64,000 bases of DNA from contig NZ_LXVY01000004.1 in the NCBI RefSeq assembly GCF_001650735.1, positions 425,123 to 489,122 of the forward strand, given 5' to 3'. The notes beneath the pieces are model-generated. The model saw only the letters and a list, made by a program, of their open reading frames with translations, was not told where the DNA came from and ran no database searches. The DNA comes from Sphingomonas sp. TDK1. Lineage in GTDB: Bacteria; Pseudomonadota; Alphaproteobacteria; Sphingomonadales; Sphingomonadaceae. A program made the translations under genes and the position numbers. The stretch's first letter is position 1, and every line of letters starts with the position of its first letter. This document shows positions 22,712-30,886 of this stretch, piece by piece.

Positions 22712-23860
22712 TCAGGCGCCCAGCTGATGCTCGGCGACGATCGCGCGGACCACGCCCTGCATCAGCAGCTGGCGTTCGTTGATCGGGCGCGGCGTGTCCC
22801 CGATCATCACCGCCAGCGCATAGGAGCGGCCGTCCGGCGCAGTGAGCAGCGCCACGTCGTTATAGCCCGCAGTGCGGCCGAACAGGTCCTGCCCGGTGCC
22901 GGTCTTGTGCGCGAGCTGCCAGCCCGGCGGCAGCGCGCCGCGCAGACGATACTTGCCGGTGTGCGAGGCTTGCATCGTCGCGATCAGCCACTGGGTCGAC
23001 ACGGGCGACAGGAGCTCGCCGCGCTTCAGCCGGGCGAGCGCGCCGGCGATGGCGAGCGGTGCCGCACCGTCAGGCGGATCGGCGACATAGCGCTGATAGG
23101 CGGCGACGCGCGTTTCGCGGGGCAGCTGCGCGCGGGCAACGGCGAACGTGTTGCCCATCGAATATTCCGGCTTCCACGCCGTCAGCCCCGAGGTGCCGAG
23201 CTGGAGCAGCTTCTCACCGGGTCCGAAGCGGATCGAGCCGAGCGCGTTGCGCGCGATGAACGAGCGCACCGCCGGCGGCCCGCCGACCAAGCGCAGCAGC
23301 TTGTCGTTGCAGGTATTGTCGCTCATCGTCAGCGCGCGGCGCAGAATCTCGCCGACCGTGCTATGATAGCCCTGGTCGCCCTTCACGAGCGAGGCGACCG
23401 GCTGGTGGAACAGCGTGAAGTCCGCACGCGTGATGACCAGCGGGTCGTTGAGGCGGATCCGACCCTGGTCGACCTGGTCGAGCACGGTCATCGCCACCCA
23501 CAGCTTGGAGACGCTCTGCTGCGGCAGCTTGCGCGCGCCGCCCTGCGAGGCGGTCCAGTTGCGGTCGACACTGGTCACCGCGATGCCGACGACGCCGTCG
23601 AAATTATGGGCGATGTCCGAGAGGCGATTCACCAGACCGACGGGCGGCGGCACTTCGGGGCGCGGTGCGGCCTGCGCGCGGGGAATCGGCATCAGCACGC
23701 CGTAATTGGGCGCGGGCAGATAGGCGGCGAGTTCGGGATGTTCGTGGACGGCGCAGCCCAGCAACACCGCGGGCCCAAGCCCCGCCACGGTCAGTGCACG
23801 CTCGACTTTCGAAAACCGGATTTTACGCACCGCAACCAACCTCTTGCCCACTTCCATCAT
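22712..23860 (-). CDS. Class A beta-lactamase-like serine hydrolase, probable lipoprotein
   Basis: A 382-residue protein. The active-site motifs of class A beta-lactamases are visible: S116-x-x-K119 (QQSVSKLW), the SDN triad at 180-182 (TMSDNTCN) and KTG in LAHKTGTGQ. The N-terminus has basic residues, a hydrophobic stretch and a lipobox LLGC (C36), so it is probably a membrane-anchored lipoprotein. The usual omega-loop RxEP is not seen; E216 in GPGEKLLQ is the best candidate for the general base. It may hydrolyse beta-lactams or be a housekeeping peptidoglycan enzyme; sequence alone does not decide. Confidence 0.85.
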   Translation of the reverse strand: MMEVGKRLVAVRKIRFSKVERALTVAGLGPAVLLGCAVHEHPELAAYLPAPNYGVLMPIPRAQAAPRPEVPPPVGLVNRLSDIAHNFDGVVGIAVTSVDRNWTASQGGARKLPQQSVSKLWVAMTVLDQVDQGRIRLNDPLVITRADFTLFHQPVASLVKGDQGYHSTVGEILRRALTMSDNTCNDKLLRLVGGPPAVRSFIARNALGSIRFGPGEKLLQLGTSGLTAWKPEYSMGNTFAVARAQLPRETRVAAYQRYVADPPDGAAPLAIAGALARLKRGELLSPVSTQWLIATMQASHTGKYRLRGALPPGWQLAHKTGTGQDLFGRTAGYNDVALLTAPDGRSYALAVMIGDTPRPINERQLLMQGVVRAIVAEHQLGA

Positions 23861-23954
23861 GCGTCTGCCCCTAGAGGCGGCAAAGCAAGGGATTCCCGCA
23901 ATGCGACGAAGCGAGTCGGTGGAGCGACGAGGCGTGGGCGCGTCCGCAACCCGA

Positions 23955-25559
23955 TCAAGGCACCAGCACCGTGTCGACCGCGTCCGGCAGCGTCTCCGGA
24001 TAGTCGAGCGTATAGTGCAGGCCCCGGCTCTCCTTGCGGTGCAGCGCCGAGCGGACGATCAGGTCGGCGCTCTCCAGCAGGTTGCGCAGCTCGATCAGGT
24101 CGGGCGTGACGCGGAAATGGCCGTAATAGTCGGCCACTTCCTCGCGCAGCAGCTTGATGCGGTGCGCGGCGCGCTCCAGCCGCTTGGTCGTCCGCACGAT
24201 GCCGACATAGTTCCACATGAAGCGGCGGATCTCGGTCCAGTTCTGCTTGATGACGACTTCCTCGTCGGAATCGGTCACCCGGCTCTCGTCCCAGGGCCGG
24301 ATCGCCGGCGGCGGCGCGAGCTCGCCCCAATGCGCGGTGATGTGATTCGCCACCGCCTCGCCGAACACGAAGCATTCGAGCAGCGAATTGGACGCCAGCC
24401 GATTGGCCCCGTGCAGCCCCGACTGGCTGACCTCGCCCGCCGCATAGAGGCCCGGAAGGTCGGTGCGTCCGTCGCGATCGATCATCACGCCGCCACAGGT
24501 ATAATGCTGGGCGGGCACCACCGGGATCGGCTCCTTGGTCATGTCGATGTCGAGGTCGAGCAGCCGGTGGTAGATGGTCGGGAAATGGTGCTGGACGAAT
24601 TCCGGCCCCATATGGCTGATGTCCAGGTGGACATAGTCGAGGCCCAGCCGCTTGATCTCATGGTCGATCGCGCGCGCCACGATGTCGCGCGGCGCCAGCT
24701 CCATCCGGGAATCGAAGTCGGGCATGAAGCGGTGGCCCGCTTCCTCGCCTGCGTCGGGCGGCAGCAGCAGATGCCCGCCCTCGCCGCGCACCGCCTCGGT
24801 GATCAGGAAGTTCTTGACGTCGAGATTGTAGAGGCAGGTCGGGTGGAACTGCATCATCTCCATGTTCGAGATGCGGCAGCCCGCGCGCCATGCCATCGCG
24901 ATGCCGTCCCCGGTCGCACCGCGGGGGGCGGTGGAGAAGAGATAGGTCCGCCCTGCCCCGCCGGTCGCCAGCACGGTCGCGCGGGCGGTGAACAGCTCGA
25001 CGCGGTTGGTCGCGCGGTTGAAGGCGTAGACGCCCCAGACATTGCCTGCGCCCGAATAGCGCAGTTCATGCCGGCTGGTGGCGAGGTCGATCACCACCAT
25101 GTCGGGCACCAGCGTGATGTTCGGATGCGCCTGCGCGGCGCGGAGCAAAGCGGTCTGCACCGCAAGGCCGGTCGCGTCGTCGACATGGGCGATGCGCCGG
25201 TGGCTGTGGCCGCCCTCGCGGGTAAGGTGCAGCGCATTGCCCTCGGTGTTGAACGGCACGCCGAGCTGGACCAGCCGCTCGATCGCGGCCGGGGCATTCT
25301 CGACCACCATCTCCACGGTCGCGCGGTCGTTGAGGCCGGCGCCGGCGACCATCGTGTCCTCGATATGGCTCTCGAAGGTGTCGCCCTCCTCCAGCACCGC
25401 GGCGATGCCGCCTTGCGCCCAGGCGGTCGAGCCCTCGGCAAAGCCGCCCTTGGCCAGCACCGTCACCTTGAAGCGATCCGCCAGATGCAGCGCGGTGGTA
25501 AGCCCCGCCGCACCGGAACCGAGGACCAGGACATCGCTTTGGTGGTTGGTGTCGGACAA
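23955..25559 (-). CDS. nadB: L-aspartate oxidase
   Basis: A 534-residue FAD enzyme that oxidises L-aspartate to iminoaspartate, the first step of bacterial NAD synthesis. The FAD-binding start is VLVLGSGAAGLTTAL, followed by STAWAQGGIAAVL and the substrate-site stretch around GATGDGIAMAWRAGC. A flavin-binding return GLYAAGEVSQSGLHGANRLASNS and a helical C-terminal domain complete it. Fumarate reductase flavoproteins are related, but the SLLECFVFGEAV region and length fit NadB. No nadA or nadC is in the window. Confidence 0.94.
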   Translation of the reverse strand: MSDTNHQSDVLVLGSGAAGLTTALHLADRFKVTVLAKGGFAEGSTAWAQGGIAAVLEEGDTFESHIEDTMVAGAGLNDRATVEMVVENAPAAIERLVQLGVPFNTEGNALHLTREGGHSHRRIAHVDDATGLAVQTALLRAAQAHPNITLVPDMVVIDLATSRHELRYSGAGNVWGVYAFNRATNRVELFTARATVLATGGAGRTYLFSTAPRGATGDGIAMAWRAGCRISNMEMMQFHPTCLYNLDVKNFLITEAVRGEGGHLLLPPDAGEEAGHRFMPDFDSRMELAPRDIVARAIDHEIKRLGLDYVHLDISHMGPEFVQHHFPTIYHRLLDLDIDMTKEPIPVVPAQHYTCGGVMIDRDGRTDLPGLYAAGEVSQSGLHGANRLASNSLLECFVFGEAVANHITAHWGELAPPPAIRPWDESRVTDSDEEVVIKQNWTEIRRFMWNYVGIVRTTKRLERAAHRIKLLREEVADYYGHFRVTPDLIELRNLLESADLIVRSALHRKESRGLHYTLDYPETLPDAVDTVLVP

Positions 25560-25668
25560 AGAGGCACTCCTTTGCGGCGCTTAAAGCGCGCAAGGGCGGG
25601 GTTCCGCAATCCCTACCCTTGGGTCTAATGCCAGGCACACGGATGCGAACCCATCGCTATTCCCCAAT

Positions 25669-25764
25669 CGTCACCCCGGCGAAAGCCGGGGTCCATTGGG
25701 GTCTCCCTATCGGCTCTTTCCGAGGCCGAGGGGCGAATGGATCTCGGCTTTCGCCGGGATGACG
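25669..25764. repeat. 96-base dispersed inverted-repeat element, copy B
   Basis: The same layout as copy A at 11737-11832: 27-base arms at 25669-25695 and 25738-25764 around a 42-base centre. The arms differ from each other at a few positions, so this copy has drifted more. The centre shares TTGGGG at its left edge, CGGCTCTT in the middle and GGCGAA at its right edge with copy A. It lies between the divergent starts of nadB and the esterase and could influence either. Confidence 0.88.
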
Positions 25765-25827
25765 GGCAGGGAAGCATAATTTCGGTCATACCGCACCTTC
25801 GTGTGCGCGTTGGCAAAGGAGAAGCAG

Positions 25828-26721
25828 ATGCGGTTGGGCTGGTGGATCGGAATTGCGGCGCTGATCGGCAGCGGCTCGGCGCAGGCGGCGACGTGCCGGC
25901 TGGGCGCGCCGGGGACGACCGTTTCGGTGGGGATTCCGGGCACGGGGCGATCGATGCTGGTGCATGTGCCCGCCGGTCGCAGCGCCGCGCGGCTGCCGCT
26001 GGTGTTCGTGTTCCACGGCAGCACCGGCAAGGGCCGCGACATTCTTGCGCAGTCGAAGCTGGAGGCGACCGCGGACCGCCACGGCTTCCTGCTCGCCGCG
26101 CCCGATGGCGGCATCCCGGCGGAGAAGGGCTTTGTGTGGAACATCCCCGGCGTCCCGACGGTAACCGGCAAGATCCCCGGCCCCGACGATGCCGACGACG
26201 TCGCCTTCGTGAAGACCGCGATCGACCAGCTGGCGGCCAAGGACTGCATCGACCGCGCCCGCGTCTACGCCACTGGCTATTCGGGCGGCGGGCGGCTGAC
26301 CTCGTGGCTCGGCTGCGTCGCGGCGGACCGTTTCGCGGCGATCGCCCCGGTGGTGGGCCTGCGCGCGGGCAATCCGCGCAAGGACCTGCCCCGCGTCCCC
26401 GATCCGGCGACCTGCAAACCGTCGCGACCGATGCCCGTCCTTGCTTTCGCCGGCGATGCCGACACCACCAACCCGATCCAGGGCGGCGGCGCGGGCTATT
26501 GGCAGTATACGATGCACACCGCGCTGGTGCGCTGGGCGGACCTGAACGGGTGCCGTGTGGGGCCGGTAGAGCGCGAGGTTTTGGCGGACGTAAAGGAGGA
26601 GCGCTTCAGCCGCTGCTCGGGCGGCGCGGAGGTCGCGGGGCGGGTGAAGCACGGCGCGGGCCATGTCTGGGTGGCGGACAATGAGGCCATGTGGGCGTTC
26701 TTCGCGCGGCATCGGCATTGA
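25828..26721 (+). CDS. Exported esterase of the PHB depolymerase / feruloyl esterase (LpqC) type
   Basis: A 297-residue alpha/beta hydrolase with a signal peptide (residues 1-20, ending SAQAA). The nucleophile motif is GYSGGG (serine near 152), preceded by an oxyanion region FVFHGSTG. Candidate aspartate and histidine are in AGDAD (near 210) and HGAGHVW (near 278). Relatives cleave polyhydroxybutyrate oligomers, feruloyl esters or acetyl-xylan, so the substrate is open. The ATG at 25828 follows AAAGGAGA. Several cysteines could form disulfides, which suits a periplasmic or secreted enzyme. Confidence 0.85.
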   Translation: MRLGWWIGIAALIGSGSAQAATCRLGAPGTTVSVGIPGTGRSMLVHVPAGRSAARLPLVFVFHGSTGKGRDILAQSKLEATADRHGFLLAAPDGGIPAEKGFVWNIPGVPTVTGKIPGPDDADDVAFVKTAIDQLAAKDCIDRARVYATGYSGGGRLTSWLGCVAADRFAAIAPVVGLRAGNPRKDLPRVPDPATCKPSRPMPVLAFAGDADTTNPIQGGGAGYWQYTMHTALVRWADLNGCRVGPVEREVLADVKEERFSRCSGGAEVAGRVKHGAGHVWVADNEAMWAFFARHRH

Positions 26722-26824
26722 CTGCTTCCTTTTAGCGACGACGCTAGAAGGAGCTGCCGCCCAGGAATATCGACTTCTCGACGGCCGTTTGTTCGACCAA
26801 ACTGCTGGCTGCAGGCATGAGGAT

Positions 26825-27361
26825 ATGAGCGTGATCGCGTGGTTTGAAGCTCATGACAAACTTGCAGGTTGGGCTCAGTTTGCCGGCGCAATTTTGGCTT
26901 TGGGCCTCACCTACTTCACTGCCTTCATGCCAATTTGGCGCAGGAAGCGACAGTTGGAAGCGAGTGGGAAGCGGCTTCTGGAAAACGGCTACGAGGTCAT
27001 GGAGAGTTTCCATCGAACCTCCGCTTATTTTCTACCACTTTCTATCAATCTTCGCATTGCCGCGCTCTCAATGTCGTCCGTAGCCGACGAGATAAGTCGC
27101 TTCCCCATTTACGAGCTTGATAACCGAGGCAGTCGTTCGGTAGCCCGTTATCTCGTTACGATGAATCTTACACTCTCAGGAACCAGCCTACTACTTGATT
27201 CCATTGCAACTGACATAGAAGGAAGGCCGGCAACAGAAGAAGAGCGTGATAATATTCGTAGCTTGTTAGCAGATAGACTTAAATTCATCACTGACATGCT
27301 AAACGGCGTGGAGTTGAAACGCCCCGAATGGCCCAAAGCTTCCGTGCCTAACGCGTCATAG
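26825..27361 (+). CDS. Unrecognised single-helix membrane protein, A+T-rich
   Basis: A 178-residue protein that I do not recognise. It begins MSVIAWFEAHDKLAGWAQ and has one strong membrane helix at about residues 13-33, followed by basic residues (WRRKRQ) and a long, probably helical, polar region to the end. This would put most of it in the cytoplasm. Sampled 60-base lines are only 37-47 % G+C, against 65-70 % around it, which suggests recent transfer. GAGGAT lies just before the ATG. It converges on the ABC ATPase gene 24 bases away. Confidence 0.7.
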   Translation: MSVIAWFEAHDKLAGWAQFAGAILALGLTYFTAFMPIWRRKRQLEASGKRLLENGYEVMESFHRTSAYFLPLSINLRIAALSMSSVADEISRFPIYELDNRGSRSVARYLVTMNLTLSGTSLLLDSIATDIEGRPATEEERDNIRSLLADRLKFITDMLNGVELKRPEWPKASVPNAS

Positions 27362-27385
27362 ATAGCGTCTTTCGATACCTCGACG

Positions 27386-28303
27386 CTACGCCGCCCGCGT
27401 CAAATTCAGGAACACATCCTCCAGGTCCGCCTCGCGGGTCGACACATCGACGATCCCCAGACCCGCAGCCTGCACCGCGCCCAGCACTTCGCCGGCATTG
27501 GCCTGGTCCTTGCGGTAGGTGATCACCAGCACCCGCTCGCCCTTCCGCTCCACCTTCTGGAAGCAGGCATTATCGGGCGCACCCACGATGTTGCGGTCCA
27601 CCGTCACCTCGACCACCTTTTCCTGCGCCATGCCGACCAGCTCGCGCGTGGGTTTGTTGGCGATCAGCTGGCCATGGTTGATGATCGCGATGCGGTCGCA
27701 CAGCTCCTCCGCCTCTTCGAGATAGTGCGTCGTCAGCACCACCGTCACGCCGCGCTGGTTGAGCTGCTTCACATAGGCCCAGAGCTGCTGGCGCAGTTCG
27801 ACGTCGACGCCCGCGGTCGGCTCGTCGAGCACGATAATCGGCGGGGAGTGCACCATCGCCTTGGCGACCATCAGCCGCCGCTTCATGCCGCCCGACAGCG
27901 TGCGCGAATAGGCATTGGCCTTGTCTTCCAGATGCACCGCGCGGAGCAGCGCCATCGCGTCGAACTTGCCCTTCGCCACGCCGTACAGGCCCGCCTGGAT
28001 CTCCAGCGTTTCCTTGGGCGTGAAGAAGGGATCGAACAGGATCTCCTGGTTGACGATGCCGATGCTCGCCTTGGCGTTGCGCGGGTGCGCGTCGATGTCG
28101 AAGCCCCAGATCGAAACCTTGCCGTCGGTCTTGTTGACCAGCCCGGCCAGGATGTTGATCAGCGTCGACTTGCCCGCGCCGTTCGGCCCGAGCAGCCCGA
28201 AGATCTGCCCGCGCGGCACCTCGAAGCTGACCCCGTCCAGCGCGCGCTTGCCGCCCTGATAGGTCTTGCAGAGTGTGTCGATCGTGATCGCTGCCTGGGT
28301 CAT
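27386..28303 (-). CDS. ABC transporter ATP-binding protein (ABC-2 / drug-export type)
   Basis: A 305-residue ATPase with Walker A (GPNGAGKST), a Q-loop (VNQEILFD), the signature LSGGMKRR, Walker B (IIVLDEP) and the switch histidine (TTHY). A C-terminal extension of about 80 residues is typical of exporters of the CcmA/ABC-2 type. No permease gene follows; downstream is the unrelated A+T-rich gene on the other strand. It must partner with a permease elsewhere or has lost it. The ATG at 28303 was chosen because the ABC fold starts within ten residues. Confidence 0.93.
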   Translation of the reverse strand: MTQAAITIDTLCKTYQGGKRALDGVSFEVPRGQIFGLLGPNGAGKSTLINILAGLVNKTDGKVSIWGFDIDAHPRNAKASIGIVNQEILFDPFFTPKETLEIQAGLYGVAKGKFDAMALLRAVHLEDKANAYSRTLSGGMKRRLMVAKAMVHSPPIIVLDEPTAGVDVELRQQLWAYVKQLNQRGVTVVLTTHYLEEAEELCDRIAIINHGQLIANKPTRELVGMAQEKVVEVTVDRNIVGAPDNACFQKVERKGERVLVITYRKDQANAGEVLGAVQAAGLGIVDVSTREADLEDVFLNLTRAA

Positions 28304-28370
28304 GGCGGGCAGCTTTAAGACCCCGCGCATCCGATTGCGAGCCCCCGCGCGCTTTGCTAAGGCGCGGGGC

Positions 28371-28601
28371 ATGATCGCCCCGCCCGAAGTCATCCGTACC
28401 GCCCATGCCCGTGTCGCCTGCGACGGCACCGGTCCCGGCCTGCCCGCAGCACTCGGCCATCCGCGCGTCTATCTCCAGATCGACGAGACCGGCTATGTCG
28501 ATTGCGGCTATTGCGACCGTCGTTTCGTGCTGATCGGCGGCCCCGCCGACGGTGCCGACCAGAGCCAGCTGCCCGATCATCCGGCAGGTTCCAGCCTCTG
28601 A
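28371..28601 (+). CDS. Zinc-finger (zf-CHCC type) small protein
   Basis: A 76-residue protein with the zf-CHCC pattern: cysteine in ARVACDG, histidine in LGHPRVYLQI, then CGYC near residue 48. The fold is that of the NDUFS6 subunit of respiratory complex I, and small bacterial relatives may play a similar part, but this is inference. The ATG at 28371 follows a purine-rich GGCGCGGGGC. It lies 49 bases ahead of tldD and is divergent from the ABC ATPase. Confidence 0.82.
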   Translation: MIAPPEVIRTAHARVACDGTGPGLPAALGHPRVYLQIDETGYVDCGYCDRRFVLIGGPADGADQSQLPDHPAGSSL

Positions 28602-28650
28602 TCGCCGCGGGAGCGCGTGACTCTGCGCACGCGCCTCCTATATCGGTTGG

Positions 28651-30078
28651 ATGAGCATTCCCACCGATCCCCGCGCCTTCCTCTATCGCGACGGGCTCGA
28701 TCCCGACGCCGCCGTTCGCCTCACCGCCGATGCGCTGGGACAGGCCGAGGATGGCGAGCTCTATCTGCAATATCGCAAGTCCGAGGCGTTCGGCTTCGAC
28801 GACGGCCGGTTGAAGACCGCCGCCTATGACACGCAGTCGGGCTTCGGCCTGCGCGCGGTCTCGGGCGAGACGACCGCCTTCGCGCACGCCAACGAGATCA
28901 GCGCCGCCGCGATCCGCCGCGCCGCCGAGACGATGGCGCTGATCGATCCCGCCAAGCAGGGCAAGGCAGCCCCGCCCCAAGGCAACAACCGCCATCTCTA
29001 CACCGATGCCGATCCGCTCGACCTGGTGCCCTTCGCCGACAAGGTGAATCTGTGCCAGACGATCGACGCGGCCGCCCGCGCCCGCGATCCGCGGGTTCGC
29101 CAAGTCTCGGTGAGCCTCACAGGCCAGTGGAGCGTGGTCGAGGTCGTGCGCGCGGACGGCTTCGTCGCCACCGATGTGCGGCCGCTGGTGCGACTCAATG
29201 TCTCGATGGTGGTTGAGCAGAATGGCCGCCGCGAGACCGGCAGCTTCGGCACCGGCGGGCGCGTGGTCTACGACCGGCTGTTCCAGCCCGAAACCTGGAA
29301 CCGCGCGATCGACGAAGCGCTGGCGCAGGCGCTGGTCAACCTCGATGCGGTGGCCGCCCCCGCGGGCGACATGACCGTGCTGTGCGGCCCCGGCTGGCCC
29401 GGCGTGCTGCTCCACGAGGCGGTGGGCCATGGCCTTGAGGGTGACTTCAACCGCAAGGGCACCAGCGCCTTTTCCGGCCGCATCGGCGAGCGTGTCGCCG
29501 CGCCCGGCGTGACGGTGGTCGACGACGGCTCGCTCCACGATCGCCGCGGCTCGCTTTCGATCGACGACGAGGGCACGCCGACGCGCGAGACGGTGCTGAT
29601 CGAGGACGGCATCCTCAAGGGCTATATGCAGGACCGCCTCAACGCCCGGCTGATGGGCGTCGAGCCGACCGGCAACGGTCGCCGCGAATCCTTCCAGCAC
29701 GCGCCGATGCCACGGATGACCAACACCTTCATGAAGGGCGGCAAGGACGACCCCGGCGAGCTACTTTCGCGCGTGAAGAAGGGCATTTACGCCAAGAGCT
29801 TCGGCGGGGGCCAGGTCGACATCGTCTCGGGCAAGTTCGTCTTCTCCTGCACCGAGGCCTATCTGGTCGAGAACGGCAAGCTCGGCGCGCCGATCAAGGG
29901 CGCCACGCTGATCGGCGACGGGCCGACCGTGCTCCACCGCGTGACCGGCATCGGCAATGACTTCGCGCTCGACGAAGGTGTGGGCATGTGCGGCAAGGGC
30001 GGCCAGTCGGTGCCGGCGGGCGTCGGCCAGCCGACGCTGCTGGTGGAAGGGCTGACGGTGGGCGGGACGGCGGCGTGA
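28651..30078 (+). CDS. tldD: Metalloprotease TldD
   Basis: A 475-residue member of the TldD/PmbA (peptidase U62) family. The zinc-binding HExxxH is visible in LLHEAVGHGLEGDF near residue 255, and the family ends with the conserved SFGGGQVDIVSGKF and GKGGQSVPAGVGQPT segments. TldD works with PmbA (TldE) as a heterodimer that degrades unfolded peptides and, in E. coli, helps process microcin B17 and the CcdA antitoxin. That last link is notable because ccdAB starts directly after it on the opposite strand. No pmbA is in the window. Confidence 0.95.
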   Translation: MSIPTDPRAFLYRDGLDPDAAVRLTADALGQAEDGELYLQYRKSEAFGFDDGRLKTAAYDTQSGFGLRAVSGETTAFAHANEISAAAIRRAAETMALIDPAKQGKAAPPQGNNRHLYTDADPLDLVPFADKVNLCQTIDAAARARDPRVRQVSVSLTGQWSVVEVVRADGFVATDVRPLVRLNVSMVVEQNGRRETGSFGTGGRVVYDRLFQPETWNRAIDEALAQALVNLDAVAAPAGDMTVLCGPGWPGVLLHEAVGHGLEGDFNRKGTSAFSGRIGERVAAPGVTVVDDGSLHDRRGSLSIDDEGTPTRETVLIEDGILKGYMQDRLNARLMGVEPTGNGRRESFQHAPMPRMTNTFMKGGKDDPGELLSRVKKGIYAKSFGGGQVDIVSGKFVFSCTEAYLVENGKLGAPIKGATLIGDGPTVLHRVTGIGNDFALDEGVGMCGKGGQSVPAGVGQPTLLVEGLTVGGTAA

Positions 30079-30375
30079 TCAGCCGCTGCCGGTAAGCACG
30101 TCGATCGCGCCGAGGATGCGGAAACGCTCCTCGGCGAGCGATGCGATCTTATCGCCCAGCTGGCTGGTGCGAATGGCGGCAGCGAATTCCGTCATCAGCA
30201 CCAGCGTCTCGCCACCCACGCTGAAGTGAGGGTGCAGGCGCGGTGTGGTCGGCGCGCTCTCGCTGGGTTTGGCGAGCGGGATCACGAATCGGGTGCCGAT
30301 ATTGGCCAGATCGTCGGCTTGGCAATCGATCACCAGGCCACCGGTCACCAATCGATGCACGTCGAATTGCGCCAT
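30079..30375 (-). CDS. ccdB: CcdB-family toxin
   Basis: A 98-residue protein matching CcdB along its length: the MAQFDVHRL start, IGTRFVIPL, LHPHFSVGGETLVLMTEFAA and a helical end AEERFRILGAIDVL. F-plasmid CcdB poisons DNA gyrase and depends on its last residues Trp-Gly-Ile. Here the end is LTGSG, so the critical aromatic and isoleucine are absent and gyrase poisoning is uncertain. The ATG overlaps the ccdA stop (TGATG). The gene abuts the tldD stop on the opposite strand. Confidence 0.9.
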   Translation of the reverse strand: MAQFDVHRLVTGGLVIDCQADDLANIGTRFVIPLAKPSESAPTTPRLHPHFSVGGETLVLMTEFAAAIRTSQLGDKIASLAEERFRILGAIDVLTGSG

Positions 30376-30620
30376 CAAAACAGGCGAAGGTGTTCGAGCG
30401 GTAGTTCGTTCTCTTCGACCCAACGGTGATGGGCTTCCGCCCATTCGCGGTTTTCCTCGGCCCAACGACGGTCACGCTCTGCCTTGGCGGCGGTCCGAAG
30501 CGCCGCTTCGCAGACTTGGGAGAGGTTGAGCCCCGCCTCGCGCGCAGCCGCCACAATCCCCGTGTCGATCGAGACGTTCACCGCCTTGCGCTTGCCGGAC
30601 GCGATGGGATCGTGCTTCAT
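30375..30620 (-). CDS. ccdA: CcdA-family antitoxin
   Basis: An 81-residue antitoxin. The N-terminal half (KRKAVNVSIDTGIVAAAREAG) is a ribbon-helix-helix DNA-binding domain expected to repress the operon. The C-terminal half (RRWAEENREWAEAHHRWVEEN) is the charged, tryptophan-containing segment that wraps CcdB. It sits upstream of and overlaps ccdB, the classical order. It is divergent from the DUF2007 gene, 50 bases apart, and this gap probably carries the autoregulated promoter. Confidence 0.9.
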   Translation of the reverse strand: MKHDPIASGKRKAVNVSIDTGIVAAAREAGLNLSQVCEAALRTAAKAERDRRWAEENREWAEAHHRWVEENELPLEHLRLF

Positions 30621-30670
30621 GCGGACAAATTATGCGCATGCCCCATGCGCGTCAATCATCGGAGGCCGCC

Positions 30671-30886
30671 ATGGCCCTTGTCGAACTCGGCCGGTTCAAC
30701 CGGCAGGAAGCCTTTATCGTCCAGGGTCGGCTGGAGGATGACGACATCCCCAGCTTCGTGTTCGATGCGGGCACCAGCATCGCCGACGGCAGCTATCTGC
30801 TGATCCCGGTGCGCGTGATGGTCGACGACGAGGACCTCGACGCCGCGCGCGCGATCGTGGACGCGGCGGGTGGCCCTACGCCGTAA
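30671..30886 (+). CDS. DUF2007 domain protein
   Basis: A 71-residue protein of the DUF2007 (putative signal-transducing) family. It reads MALVELGRFNRQEAFIVQGRL, then a short beta-rich centre and the conserved RVMVDDEDLDAARAIV end. These proteins adopt a small ferredoxin-like fold related to the GlnB-type shape; no function is established. The ATG is preceded by GGAGGC. Its last 11 bases overlap the end of the convergent hydroxylase gene. Confidence 0.85.
   Translation: MALVELGRFNRQEAFIVQGRLEDDDIPSFVFDAGTSIADGSYLLIPVRVMVDDEDLDAARAIVDAAGGPTP

Noticed and set aside
22702..22719. Hairpin GCGCCTG-TTTT-CAGGCGC at the 3' end of the beta-lactamase-like gene
   Set aside because: It includes the stop codon and lacks a T run on either strand, so I did not call it a terminator.
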